A DNA stretch of 64,000 nucleotides, taken from Allobosea sp. OK403. GTDB lineage: Bacteria > Pseudomonadota > Alphaproteobacteria > Rhizobiales > Beijerinckiaceae. Below the pieces are notes generated by a model. The model made no database searches. It saw only the letters and a program-made list of their open reading frames with translations, and was not told where the DNA came from. Below are positions 31,101-40,261 of this stretch, in pieces (the first letter of the stretch is position 1; each line of letters starts with the position of its first letter). The stretch covers positions 982,176 to 1,046,175 of the forward strand of contig NZ_FOQV01000003.1 in assembly GCF_900113835.1 (NCBI RefSeq). The letters are read 5' to 3'. Position numbers and translations under genes: made by a program.

Positions 31101-31643
31101 GCTTCTCCAAACTGGGATGGGCTGGTGTGGTTTCTGCGAGAATGCTGGCCACATGTCAGAAGAGCCATGCCGGCTGCCACGCTGACGGTCGTGGGACATG
31201 TGCATGCAGCCCACGGGCAGCTGGACGCGCCGGGAGTTCGATTTACTGGCCCGCTTGATGACCTGCGAACGGCTTATGATGCTGCGCGAGTGTTCCTGGC
31301 ACCTGTGAGGTTCGCTGCAGGAATCCCGATCAAAATCGTCGAAGCAACGGCAGCAGGGGTGCCTACCGTCGGAACGCGATTGATGGCGCGTCAGATGAAC
31401 TTCGAACCGGGGCGCGAGATCATGGCTGAAGACGAGCCGATCGCCTTCGCCGAAGCTGCGGTAGCACTTCACCGGGACCGGGGCGCCTGGCTTGACATGC
31501 GGGATGCTGCGCAACGCCGAATTCGGGCAGAACACAGCGCCACGCGTTTCCAAGCGTCCTTGGCCGAAATTCTCGATGGAGGTACGGCCGATATCAGCAC
31601 TGAAAAAGAGACGATGGCTTCCACGCCTTCGCCTGGCAATTAA
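28152..31643 (+). CDS. Methyltransferase / coiled-coil / GT2 / GT4-like fusion
   Basis: A 1163-residue, four-part protein. Residues 1-250 form a class I methyltransferase (LDIAAGEGYG at 51-60, EHFGEHELFLAELRRVL). About 253-330 is a coiled coil rich in Q, A, E and L. At 331-343 there is the WRATAPLRYV motif often found after coils in polysaccharide glycosyltransferases. A GT2 domain follows at about 512-740 (ILVDNAST at 543-550, LLLNNDA at 591-597, EEVDYC near 695). A GT1/GT4-like Rossmann transferase is at about 775-1145 (FLFIGRLLE, VGHVHAAHG, IKIVEATAAGVPTVGTRL). It directly follows the long wzt. The arrangement recalls WbdD, a capping enzyme and molecular ruler. Base composition drops near residue 470, so the gene may be a chimera. 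Confidence 0.85.
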   Translation: MMTEIFKREAAATPMDFSGERLTSAISGEVAVEHYHRYFLARDFCDGLDVLDIAAGEGYGSAILAQVARSVVGVEIDPAVVDAANTEFVRSNLRYIQGDARAIPLPDASIDVAVSFETFEHFGEHELFLAELRRVLRPNGLLIISTPDRDIYSGPGIPPNPFHVREVNRPEFESALSAHFGNVRIARQRSLIGSFIEGDQEGAPTRHFEAQGDDQIEAGELMARAPYLIAFASDAALPSPPRSLYVYRSDFDMDAQAARQIAQAQLQNQQLHAATKTLEAELQNVRQRHAATMEREAELHRTAKELEMQLAAAVAAFGSVQQEFERLRASFSWRATAPLRYVMTRYPGLAHRLRQGAKLAYWTVTGQLPRRLRASIAYRTSPPSADMAVPVSEPEGLSPAHDRSAASLSGRVGSTSWQINGPIRAALAKRPTMQRLARRTAKVLWWTVTLQLRQRLADRRQALASQTARKVPKSRATLEDLKKQSVNIATRDLTEFLNSGARIVFPSHEEPEISVLIVVWNKAYFTLRCLQALHSVSSRIEIILVDNASTDETTDMLSRVDGIHVIVSDVNEGFLTATNRAASVARGHAFLLLNNDAFVRPGAIEAAFATLNEEPNAGAVGGRLILPDGSLQEAGSIIWSDGSTQGYGRGIEPDAGEAMFRRDVDYCSGAFLLTPAAVWNKLNGFDTVYAPAYYEEVDYCMRVAEIGLRTIYEPEAAVDHFEFGSENKRGDTLELVLRNREHFRSRHASELRKKHLPPSADNILLARRAAASRARCLLVIDDLVPLASLGSGLPRTKAILRTASDLGWNVVFYPLSRTDIEWSATWLEIPKNVEIILDGAAGFADFMAARRGYFDTALVSRPHNMAFVSAHLRGDVAKDSDVRIIYDAEALFALREILRAEVAGTPLPAKEAELMIASELAICDSADAIVCVTEAEASIFRNRFSEQHRPPVGVLSFPTEQREGAPAFEAREGFLFIGRLLETASPNWDGLVWFLRECWPHVRRAMPAATLTVVGHVHAAHGQLDAPGVRFTGPLDDLRTAYDAARVFLAPVRFAAGIPIKIVEATAAGVPTVGTRLMARQMNFEPGREIMAEDEPIAFAEAAVALHRDRGAWLDMRDAAQRRIRAEHSATRFQASLAEILDGGTADISTEKETMASTPSPGN

Positions 31644-31671
31644 TTCTCGCCCCGAAAGTGAACCACCGTAG

Positions 31672-33813
31672 ATGACTACAGATAAGTCGTTGACATCAAA
31701 GCTCACGTCACAGGTGCGCTGGCACTCCTTTTTCTTTGGATTCGCGGCCTTTGCGCTTGGTTTATCCGTGGCTTTTTATCTGTTCCCTTCAGCTATGTTG
31801 CTGGACAAATGGGAATGGTGGGCGACGGAAACGGGGGACAATCCCGTTGGCATTGTTGGTTATCTTTATCTCGCCGAAGATAGATGGCGGTGGCCCTTAA
31901 CTCAGACAAACCTTTTGAATCCACCGGTGGGTATCAACGCTTTCTATACAGATCTAGTGCCTATAGCGGCCCTGATCGGGAAATTTATTTATGGCTTGAC
32001 GGGTCATATTCACCTATACTTTGGTCATTGGATACTTCTTGCGTACGGGATGCAGGCATTCCTCGGGTGGTTGATTCTGACGCAGATTGGAGTCAATCGC
32101 CTTTTGGCCTTCATCGGCGCAGCGTTATTTATTCTGCCGTCGTTTGTCGCCCGCGCCGGGCACATTGGCCTCATCTCCCACTGGGTCATCCTGCTTGCGA
32201 TCCTCGCTTACGTCAGGGTCGTCAAATTAGCGGGTCGCTGGGAAACCGTTCTTTGGGCGGTTGCTCTTGGCAGCGTGGCCAGCATCAATCCGTATCTTCT
32301 AGCTATGTGTGCCGCGATATTTATCGCGGGTATTGCCGAGGCCGCGCGGCGACAACGCGTCAGCGCGAGCGATGCCGTTATCGCGATCGCATTGCTGTTA
32401 TCAACTAGCGTTGCTTGGGCTTTTGCGCTCGGGATCTTTGGGCAGGGAAGCCTTCCCCACGATCTCGGTTTCGGCGTTTATTCCATGAATTTGCTGTCGC
32501 CGCTAATGCCGCAGTCGAGCTCAATTCCGGGGTTCGCGGGCGTGCTTAACCCGACGGGCGGCCAGTACGAGGGTTTCAATTATCTCGGCGCCGGGGTTAT
32601 TGCTATCGGTCTCATCGCGCTGACTTTTTACTTTAGCTCGATAAGAAGGGCCGTGTCATCGAACCCCATTCTCGCGGTCATCCTTGTCGGCCTGACGGTG
32701 TACGCGGTATCCGACAAGCTCTACCTTGGCCAACAATACCTAGTCGATCTAGGCTACAGAAAGCTTCCCGGACTGAGCACGCTAACATCGGTTTTTAGAT
32801 CGAGCGGGCGCTTTTTCTGGCCGGTCGGGTACTGCGTCTTAATCGTATTCATCGCGATTATCGCGCGGCGCTTCTCGCGATCGGTTGCAGCCGCTGTCCT
32901 GCTGAGTGCTGTACTTGTGCAGTGGATCGATATGAGGCCGTTGCTCGCTGTCACGCGCGCAGGATGGCAAGTAAAGCCCGAGTTAGTCGATCGAAAGGCG
33001 TTCATCGAGGCGACGAATTCTTATGGCGAGTTCGTCCTCTATCCGCCTTCCGCGTGCCCCGTGATGTCGGAGCGCGATATAATCGCGCAGCTGCAGTTGA
33101 TTGCCGCCCAGGCCAAGCTGCCGGTGAACGCGGCCTTCGTGAACCGTGGAGGCCCTAGCTGCGCCGATGCCGAAAACCGCTTCAGCAAGAATATCGCAGC
33201 GGATGCCGTAACCAAGAATCCACTCGTCATCGCGCTTAAGAGTGCATGGTCGCCGACCTTGCTTGTGACCGGCGCCACCAATGGGTTTGCATGCCGCGAA
33301 ACAGTCAATTTGGTTGTCTGCGGCAAAAACCCGATCGATCCTGTATTTACCAGATTGGGTGAGGAAATCCGGCCGATGGCGCTGGGCACCCAAAGGGAGC
33401 TTTCCGCGGCAAATCAGGGAGCCGGCGTTCCTTATCTGGGAATCGGCTGGTCCCTCGCTGATCAGTATGTGCGCTGGGCGAGCGGGCCAGAGACGACGAT
33501 TGCGGGCCGGCTCGAAAAGCCAGTTTGCAATAATTTGACTTTTAAGGCTCTGGTGACACCGCTGTCGTTTGGAAATTACATTGCTGCGACCGCGAAGCTA
33601 ACTCTCAATGACATAGAGGTCGGGGAAATTTCGTTCAGCAGCCCTGCTCAGCAACTAGTCCAGCATACGATTTCGCTCAGCGGCCGCTGTGTCGACACCA
33701 TCAAGCTCGGATTACACTTCAAAGATTTGAAGAGCCCGGCTGAATTGGGAATGAACCCCGATGTCCGGAAACTATCTTGGCTCTTCCGGTGGTTCTCCGT
33801 AACTGGCGATTAG
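31672..33813 (+). CDS. Polytopic membrane protein, DUF6311-like (possible GT-C transferase)
   Basis: A 713-residue protein with about ten hydrophobic segments in residues 20-420 and a soluble C-terminal part of about 280 residues. Early in the protein, NLLNPPVGINAFYTDLVPIA and HIGLISHWVILLAILAYVR resemble the DUF6311 family found in O-antigen clusters. The overall build is that of a lipid-sugar-dependent GT-C transferase acting on the periplasmic side, but no catalytic residue can be pointed to with certainty. Base composition is clearly lower in GC than in the window as a whole, which suggests transfer together with the second half of the preceding gene. Confidence 0.7.
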   Translation: MTTDKSLTSKLTSQVRWHSFFFGFAAFALGLSVAFYLFPSAMLLDKWEWWATETGDNPVGIVGYLYLAEDRWRWPLTQTNLLNPPVGINAFYTDLVPIAALIGKFIYGLTGHIHLYFGHWILLAYGMQAFLGWLILTQIGVNRLLAFIGAALFILPSFVARAGHIGLISHWVILLAILAYVRVVKLAGRWETVLWAVALGSVASINPYLLAMCAAIFIAGIAEAARRQRVSASDAVIAIALLLSTSVAWAFALGIFGQGSLPHDLGFGVYSMNLLSPLMPQSSSIPGFAGVLNPTGGQYEGFNYLGAGVIAIGLIALTFYFSSIRRAVSSNPILAVILVGLTVYAVSDKLYLGQQYLVDLGYRKLPGLSTLTSVFRSSGRFFWPVGYCVLIVFIAIIARRFSRSVAAAVLLSAVLVQWIDMRPLLAVTRAGWQVKPELVDRKAFIEATNSYGEFVLYPPSACPVMSERDIIAQLQLIAAQAKLPVNAAFVNRGGPSCADAENRFSKNIAADAVTKNPLVIALKSAWSPTLLVTGATNGFACRETVNLVVCGKNPIDPVFTRLGEEIRPMALGTQRELSAANQGAGVPYLGIGWSLADQYVRWASGPETTIAGRLEKPVCNNLTFKALVTPLSFGNYIAATAKLTLNDIEVGEISFSSPAQQLVQHTISLSGRCVDTIKLGLHFKDLKSPAELGMNPDVRKLSWLFRWFSVTGD

Positions 33814-35269
<1,456 letters not shown>

Positions 35270-35320
35270 GCTCTGCCCCCCCATTGATAAGGCAAGCACC
35301 GAGGAAGCACGGACCCCGCG

Positions 35321-36256
35321 ATGAACTCCAAACCTTGGCGGATTGCGGTCACGGGCGCCGCCGGCTTCGTGGGATCCGTCTTTCTGAGGCATGTCGCCGA
35401 ACTGGGTATACCGGGCATCGAAGCCGTTTCGATTTTCGGTTCCGCCGCTGGCGACATACGAGAGCCCGGGCAGGTCTCGCAGGCCATTGCGGCCATGCGT
35501 CCCGATGTCCTGCTTCACCTGGCCGCGATAGCGGCGCCATCGGCTGCACGGGCTGATCCCAGCGCGGCCTGGCACGTCAACGTGCTGGGCACTCTCCATA
35601 TTGCCCAGGCTATTCGCGAGGTGTCACCGAACACCCGCCTCTTGTTCGTCGGCAGTTCCGAGGCCTATGGCGGCAGCTTCCTGACGTCGCCCTCCCCCCT
35701 CGCCGAGACGGCTGCCCTTTTGCCGCGCAACACCTATGCCGCCACCAAGGCCGCCGCCGACCTGATGATCGGGCAGATGTCCGTGGACGGGCTCAATGCG
35801 ATCCGGTTTCGCCCGTTCAATCACAGCGGACCCGGCCAGACTCCGGAATACGTCCTGCCGGCATTCGCGCAACAGGTCGCCCGGATCGAAAACGGCCTGC
35901 AGCCTCCGATCCTCAGTGTCGGAAACCTTGAAGCCGAACGTGATTTTCTCGACGTTCGCGACGTTGTTCGGGCCTATTTTCAAGCAGCTCTACCGGACGC
36001 CGTCGTCTCGGCCGGGACGGTGTTGAACGTGGCGACAGGGAATCCGGTCCGTATCGGGCGGATGCTCAGCATGCTGCTGAAGCAGGCGAAGGTGCAGGTC
36101 GAGGTCCAGACGGACGCCGCGAAATTTCGGTCCAACGATATTCCGCGCGCATCGGGGGATCCGGCCGCGGCTCGCGACCTTCTAGGCTGGGAAGCCGAGA
36201 TCCCGCTTGAGCAGACGATTACCGACGTCCTGAACTTCCATCGCGCACGCAGCTGA
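35321..36256 (+). CDS. rmd: GDP-6-deoxy-D-lyxo-4-hexulose reductase-like (Rmd-type)
   Basis: A 311-residue SDR protein. The nucleotide site is TGAAGFVGS and the active-site pair is in NTYAATKAAAD. RPFNHSGPGQ is a hallmark of the reductase that reduces the Gmd product at C4 to GDP-D-rhamnose. It lies 51 bases after gmd and no fucose synthase is present, so GDP-D-rhamnose is the most likely product. A related GDP-6-deoxy sugar epimerase/reductase cannot be ruled out. Confidence 0.8.
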   Translation: MNSKPWRIAVTGAAGFVGSVFLRHVAELGIPGIEAVSIFGSAAGDIREPGQVSQAIAAMRPDVLLHLAAIAAPSAARADPSAAWHVNVLGTLHIAQAIREVSPNTRLLFVGSSEAYGGSFLTSPSPLAETAALLPRNTYAATKAAADLMIGQMSVDGLNAIRFRPFNHSGPGQTPEYVLPAFAQQVARIENGLQPPILSVGNLEAERDFLDVRDVVRAYFQAALPDAVVSAGTVLNVATGNPVRIGRMLSMLLKQAKVQVEVQTDAAKFRSNDIPRASGDPAAARDLLGWEAEIPLEQTITDVLNFHRARS

Positions 36257-36447
36257 CCGCGAGCAACCCGCTGATCAGCTTCAGCCAGGGACAAAGGCGG
36301 GGCTGATAGGCAGGATCCCGGTGAAGTACTGGTTGTTGCCGTAGATCGTATCGTAGCCCCTGGGAGCTTCGGTATCCCGATGAAATCGAGCAGCAACGCC
36401 GCGCCAACGGGACGCTCTTATCCATTGGGTTGATCCAGACATGAAAA

Positions 36448-36466
36448 AGCCCGCCAGAGGCGGGCT
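36448..36466 (-). terminator. Rho-independent terminator (minus strand)
   Basis: AGCCCGCC (36448-36455) pairs perfectly with GGCGGGCT (36459-36466) around AGA. On the plus strand AAAAA precedes it, so a U-run follows the stem on the minus strand. It ends the small gene at 36493-36810. Confidence 0.85.
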
Positions 36467-36492
36467 GCGGCGGACAGGAGGGGGTTACGAGG

Positions 36493-36810
36493 TCAGAAGG
36501 TCGGTTTGGGGACGAACCGGCAGACCGGCTTGTCGATCGGCGCGATCACGCCGCCGTTGGCCCGGCCGCCCTCGCGGCAGATGTGGAAGCGCCCGTCGCG
36601 CGAGGGACGGGTTTCGGCCTCGGCGACGAAGGTGCCGTCGCGCAGGCGGTAGCCGCCCGGCACGCTCTCCGGGTCGGGCTCGCGCGCATCGCTGTCGAGG
36701 CTCATCGGCCAGCAATCGCGATCGCTGCAGCAGTCATAAGGGTACCAGCTATGGGCCCAGGCCGGCGCGCAGGCGCAGGCCTGCAGCGCCCGGGCAGCGA
36801 TGCGCAGCAT
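36493..36810 (-). CDS. Small cysteine-rich secreted protein, unknown function
   Basis: A 105-residue protein. The N-terminus (MLRIAARALQACACAPAWA) could be a short signal peptide with cleavage after AWA. The mature part starts HSWYPYDCCSDRDCW, a cysteine cluster, and has PSRDGRFHICREGG and VCRFVP near the end. Small proteins of this build are common in Rhizobiales, to my knowledge without a known function. The paired cysteines suggest disulfides in the periplasm. It is bracketed by two similar hairpin elements (36448-36466 and 36835-36848) and is transcribed against its neighbours. Confidence 0.75.
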   Translation of the reverse strand: MLRIAARALQACACAPAWAHSWYPYDCCSDRDCWPMSLDSDAREPDPESVPGGYRLRDGTFVAEAETRPSRDGRFHICREGGRANGGVIAPIDKPVCRFVPKPTF

Positions 36811-36828
36811 GGCAATGCTCCAGGCATG

Positions 36829-36848
36829 AAAAAACCGCCTGATGGCGG
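36829..36848 (-). terminator. Second terminator-like hairpin (minus strand)
   Basis: CCGCC (36835-36839) pairs with GGCGG (36844-36848) around TGAT, preceded on the plus strand by six A residues. On the minus strand it would be a terminator, but it lies upstream of the only minus-strand gene here. The sequence before it (TCCAGGCATGAAAAAA) nearly repeats the one before the first hairpin (TCCAGACATGAAAAAG), so it looks like a duplicated end. Confidence 0.7.
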
Positions 36849-36922
36849 CGGGTGGCTATTCAAAGGTTGACATCGCCCTTCGAAACGGGAGTGTTCTTCA
36901 CAGCATCAAGGACGAGGGCGAA

Positions 36923-37732
36923 ATGGCAAGAAATCGAGATTTCGATAAAGTGGTCGAGGATATCAAAAATTGCTTCGCTAACTCGCCGGAACCGTCAATC
37001 AAAATAACGCATTACTTCGCCATTTACGCGGAGCTATTCTCTCATCTTCGAGGAACAGAATGCACTTTTGTAGAGACGGGCGTACTGAACGGTGGCTCGT
37101 TATTCATGTGGCGCGAATGGCTCGGACCGCGCGCACGAATTATTGGTGTCGATATGAACCCGGCCGCTGCAAAATGGAGGGAGGATGGCTTTGAAATCCT
37201 GATAGGCGACCAGGGCGACCCGGCGTTTTGGGAGCAAGCGTTTACGCAAATTGGGGCCTTCGACGCCTTACTGGACGATGGCGGCCATCAGTCGTTTCAG
37301 CAAATCGTTACGGCCAAGTCGGCTATCCGCGCAGCCAAGAAACCATGCGTCGTTGTTATCGAGGACACCTGCACGAGTTTCATGAAAGAATTTTCGCGCC
37401 ACCGAGATAGATCGTTCCTGAATTACGCCAAGAGCGCGACAGACCTGCTTGTTGCGAACGCCAACGAATTCTTCCCCGGAGAATATCCTCACATCGACAA
37501 CCCCGGCGTCGTTGAGGAATTCCAACAAGTCTACTCTATTCAGTTTTACAGCGGTATGGTCGCGTTCCAAATTGACCCGGCCCCCGTGGAGCGCCCCGTC
37601 ATCGTCTGGAACAAGGAGGCAGATAAATTCCAGTCCGACTTCCGCTATGAGGGCGTAGAGTCTGCTGAGGTGGTGTGGCCAGACCCATTTACGCGCCAGG
37701 TTGTTACGGTGCGCGGCGGGCGCGGCAATTGA
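36923..37732 (+). CDS. Class I SAM-dependent methyltransferase, CmcI/macrocin-type
   Basis: A 269-residue protein using the ATG at 36923. VETGVLNGGSLFMWREWLG, then GVDMNPAAAKW and ALLDDGGHQSFQQI, match the methyltransferase group related to cephalosporin/macrocin O-methyltransferases and rhamnosyl O-methyltransferases. The frame is open back to 36842, but that start lies within the terminator-like hairpin. GC is lower than in its neighbours, which suggests import. The acceptor is unknown; a sugar hydroxyl fits the context. Confidence 0.75.
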   Translation: MARNRDFDKVVEDIKNCFANSPEPSIKITHYFAIYAELFSHLRGTECTFVETGVLNGGSLFMWREWLGPRARIIGVDMNPAAAKWREDGFEILIGDQGDPAFWEQAFTQIGAFDALLDDGGHQSFQQIVTAKSAIRAAKKPCVVVIEDTCTSFMKEFSRHRDRSFLNYAKSATDLLVANANEFFPGEYPHIDNPGVVEEFQQVYSIQFYSGMVAFQIDPAPVERPVIVWNKEADKFQSDFRYEGVESAEVVWPDPFTRQVVTVRGGRGN

Positions 37733-37770
37733 GATTGATGCGTCATAGCCGGCGAACTGGGTTTTGAGCG

Positions 37771-38121
37771 GTGACACAACTTTCGAAACTAGAGAGTCCT
37801 TCACGACAGGCTGATGAGGCCGAGACGCGAACCGACATACAGGATCTGCACGACCCTATCGATGAAATCCTCGCGGCTGTGCTCTCCGGCTCGTTCAGGC
37901 ATTTGGCTGTTCGAATGGCTCGCGCCATCGCGCTTTTTGGGGTGACGCTGCTGCTTGCGAGCAGCATCCCAACCCTCCAATCAGTGTGGACGCTGGCTTT
38001 TTGCATCGCCGTATTGTCGCTGTTCAACATGACGAAGTGGGTAGCCGCCACCGCAATCGCGGCGATGCTCCTCGTCGCGGTCTTGCCGCCTCAGATTCTC
38101 GCGTCGATAATGAGGATGTAG
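37771..38121 (+). CDS. Small membrane protein of unknown function
   Basis: A 116-residue protein starting at GTG. The first 50 residues are polar; two hydrophobic segments follow at about 52-68 and 70-108 (FCIAVLSLFN; AATAIAAMLLVAVL). No family is recognised. It follows the methyltransferase by 38 bases on the same strand and could be cotranscribed. It may instead be a chance open frame, though the hydrophobic pattern is gene-like. Confidence 0.5.
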   Translation: MTQLSKLESPSRQADEAETRTDIQDLHDPIDEILAAVLSGSFRHLAVRMARAIALFGVTLLLASSIPTLQSVWTLAFCIAVLSLFNMTKWVAATAIAAMLLVAVLPPQILASIMRM

Positions 38122-38458
38122 GACGTTGCCGCGCGGCGGCTCAGGCAAAAGCGGCGTCGATCTCGGCCGTGGTCGTGATCTCACCAGCCTCGATCCCATC
38201 CTTCACTGTGGCGAAGGTGGCGAAGCCCGAATTCGCATGGGTCTTCACAGCGTCGCTGATCGCGAGCATCGCCCCGCCAGACGCAAATTGAATAGGCAAG
38301 TGTCGCCTCGAGGCGCGACCCCAACGCATCAGCAGATATGGCCCGTAGAACCAGTCCCCCGATCGCCAGCACGATGACCAGTATTTTAGCAGAATTGAGT
38401 CGCTACATTTCAGACAAATAGCTTGCGATCGAATAATCCATTCGCCAGGAATACATCA
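38122..38458. other. Possible gene remnant between convergent genes
   Basis: This 337-base stretch holds no complete gene. A minus-strand frame (38141-38329) ends in a protein-like tail (GEITTTAEIDAAFA), and another minus frame nearby begins with a hydrophobic run. They could be two pieces of one broken gene, but I cannot identify it. The bases near the right end are AT-rich. Confidence 0.4.
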
Positions 38459-39064
38459 TTACGCTTTCCCTGCGAGACCAACAACGAAAGTATAAGGAAT
38501 TCGAGAATAATTCTCTCGAATGTGTAAATCGACAGTATCGAAATTCTGACCAAGAATTTTACGATACCCGGCTTCGTCGCGAACGAATTGCCCCCGATCG
38601 TTGTCGAGCATCCATTTGCGGAACGCTGACTGTCCCTGTCGGTAACACCCGTCGAGAGAGAAGAGGGTGCCGCCTGCCGCCAGCACGGAACGGATGTTGC
38701 CAAGCGTGATAGTGAGCTCGTCGTCAGAAATATGGTGCAGGACGCCATTCATCATCACGATGTCGACCGGCCCGAATTCCGACGCCGCGGCAGCATCAAA
38801 GAAACGGCAAAAAAACCGCCCGCGATCCCCGAATTGAGTGTTTGCGTGCGCGATATACGACTCGTCGATATCAAAGCCTACGTAGTCGACCCCTTCGGGG
38901 AGATACTTTACAATGTACCCCGGCCCGCAGCCGATATCGATGATGCGCATACCTGGCCGGATATCGAGAAACTCGGAAATCGCCTTCACGCGCGCGCCGA
39001 AGAATCCGCCGAGTTCTTGGAACGATTGGTATACAAAAGGCAACTCAAGTAATCTCTTGATCAT
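38459..39064 (-). CDS. Class I SAM-dependent methyltransferase
   Basis: A 201-residue protein with IIDIGCGPGYIVKYL (about 40-54), GFDIDESYIAHA and NGVLHHISDDE, the classic motifs I, II and IV of Methyltransf_11/25 type. It is the last gene of a minus-strand set that includes a GtrA flippase, a second methyltransferase, an epimerase and a GtrB-like transferase. GC is lower at its C-terminal end. Substrate unknown. Confidence 0.85.
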   Translation of the reverse strand: MIKRLLELPFVYQSFQELGGFFGARVKAISEFLDIRPGMRIIDIGCGPGYIVKYLPEGVDYVGFDIDESYIAHANTQFGDRGRFFCRFFDAAAASEFGPVDIVMMNGVLHHISDDELTITLGNIRSVLAAGGTLFSLDGCYRQGQSAFRKWMLDNDRGQFVRDEAGYRKILGQNFDTVDLHIRENYSRIPYTFVVGLAGKA

Positions 39065-39083
39065 CGATAGTATCTTTCGTGAT

Positions 39084-39551
39084 TTATTTCGGGCGAACGG
39101 ACTGAGACGGCTCCCGCTGGATGCCTCGTCGCCGGAAAACCCACCAATTCATGGCGGCGAAGTTCACCAAGGGCACCAGGATGATCGCGCCGACCATTCC
39201 CACAGCGTAGTGGAGACGCAGCAGATCGACGACGACGCCCATGGACAGAACTGTGAGCAGAATATTGAAGGTGTGAAGCAGGGCAAATCTCGTCAGATCT
39301 CCGGCGAGCGAACCTGCCGACCTGAACGAGAACCGTCTGTTTCCGACGAAATTCAAAGGCATAGAGGCTAGATAGCCCGCGACGGAGGCCAGCTTTGGAT
39401 CGGTTCCGGCCAGCCTGACAAACAGGGCCGTGACAACGGAAAAAATTGCCCCGCTGAGAACGCCAACCAAGCCAAAGCGAATCGCCTTGACCAACAGCCG
39501 ATCCGAAACGGCCTGTCGGGCCAGCCAGCCTGTGAAACGTGAGAATGTCAC
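39084..39551 (-). CDS. GtrA family flippase-like membrane protein
   Basis: A 155-residue protein starting at GTG, with four hydrophobic segments. IRFGLVGVLSGAIFS, NFVGNRRFSFRS and a closing MNWWVFRR are typical of GtrA. GtrA proteins are thought to flip undecaprenyl-phosphate-linked sugars to the periplasm, where they decorate finished polysaccharide. A GtrB-like transferase lies three genes upstream in the same operon. The start overlaps the end of the preceding methyltransferase by 4 bases. Confidence 0.9.
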   Translation of the reverse strand: MTFSRFTGWLARQAVSDRLLVKAIRFGLVGVLSGAIFSVVTALFVRLAGTDPKLASVAGYLASMPLNFVGNRRFSFRSAGSLAGDLTRFALLHTFNILLTVLSMGVVVDLLRLHYAVGMVGAIILVPLVNFAAMNWWVFRRRGIQREPSQSVRPK

Positions 39552-40255
39552 GCGGTCGCAGCCACATAGTACTGTCCGCCGAAAGGGAGCCTGGCGAAAA
39601 GCTGGTCGACGCGGCGCAGCAAGCCATTCGCCGGCGGGACCGACAGGATGTAGCGCGAGACGATGTCCTTGAAACCGGCCTCCCGGTACAGCGCCTCAGT
39701 GGTCTCGCTTCGCATCAGCACGGCATCGGCGTCGAACGGGCATTGGTTGACGGCGCGCATCGTCAGCGGATTGCGAGGATTGTGCTCGAAGATCAGCGCC
39801 AGACCGCCCGGCTTCAGCACGCGGCGCATCTCGCGGGCGAAGCCCTGCCACTGCGAAGGCGGCACATGGTGCATGACACAGATCGTGAAGGCGACGTCGA
39901 ACGTGCCGGTCTCGTAGGGCAAGGTCACGCCATCATAGACCTTGTAGTCGACAGTGGCGTTGCGCCCGCGGGCCGTCTCAACGCAGGCGGCGGAGATGTC
40001 GACACCGGACAGGGCCTTGAAATGCGGTGACAGCAAGGAATGGTAATTGCCGACGCCACATCCGACATCGAGGGCCGAAAGCTCCTTTGGCACCCCTTGG
40101 CGCGCCTGCGTGACATCGATGATATAGTCGGCCTTCACCTTCGTGAAGAAATCCGTCGACAGCCCGGTAAACGACACGGAGGCATCGACAGCGTTCGAAT
40201 AGGTGTCCTTGTAGCTATCGAACGTCTTTGCGGTCTGTGATTGCTGGGGATCCAT
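39548..40255 (-). CDS. Class I SAM-dependent methyltransferase
   Basis: A 235-residue protein with ALDVGCGVGNYHSLL, GVDISAACVE and FTICVMHHVPPSQW, clear SAM-binding and motif IV stretches. RRVLKPGGLALIFEHNP is motif VI. It is coupled to gtrA (4-base overlap) and lies 6 bases after the epimerase. It may methylate the sugar that the GtrA/GtrB pair carries, but this is inference. Confidence 0.87.
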   Translation of the reverse strand: MDPQQSQTAKTFDSYKDTYSNAVDASVSFTGLSTDFFTKVKADYIIDVTQARQGVPKELSALDVGCGVGNYHSLLSPHFKALSGVDISAACVETARGRNATVDYKVYDGVTLPYETGTFDVAFTICVMHHVPPSQWQGFAREMRRVLKPGGLALIFEHNPRNPLTMRAVNQCPFDADAVLMRSETTEALYREAGFKDIVSRYILSVPPANGLLRRVDQLFARLPFGGQYYVAATA

Positions 40256-40261
40256 ACGCCC

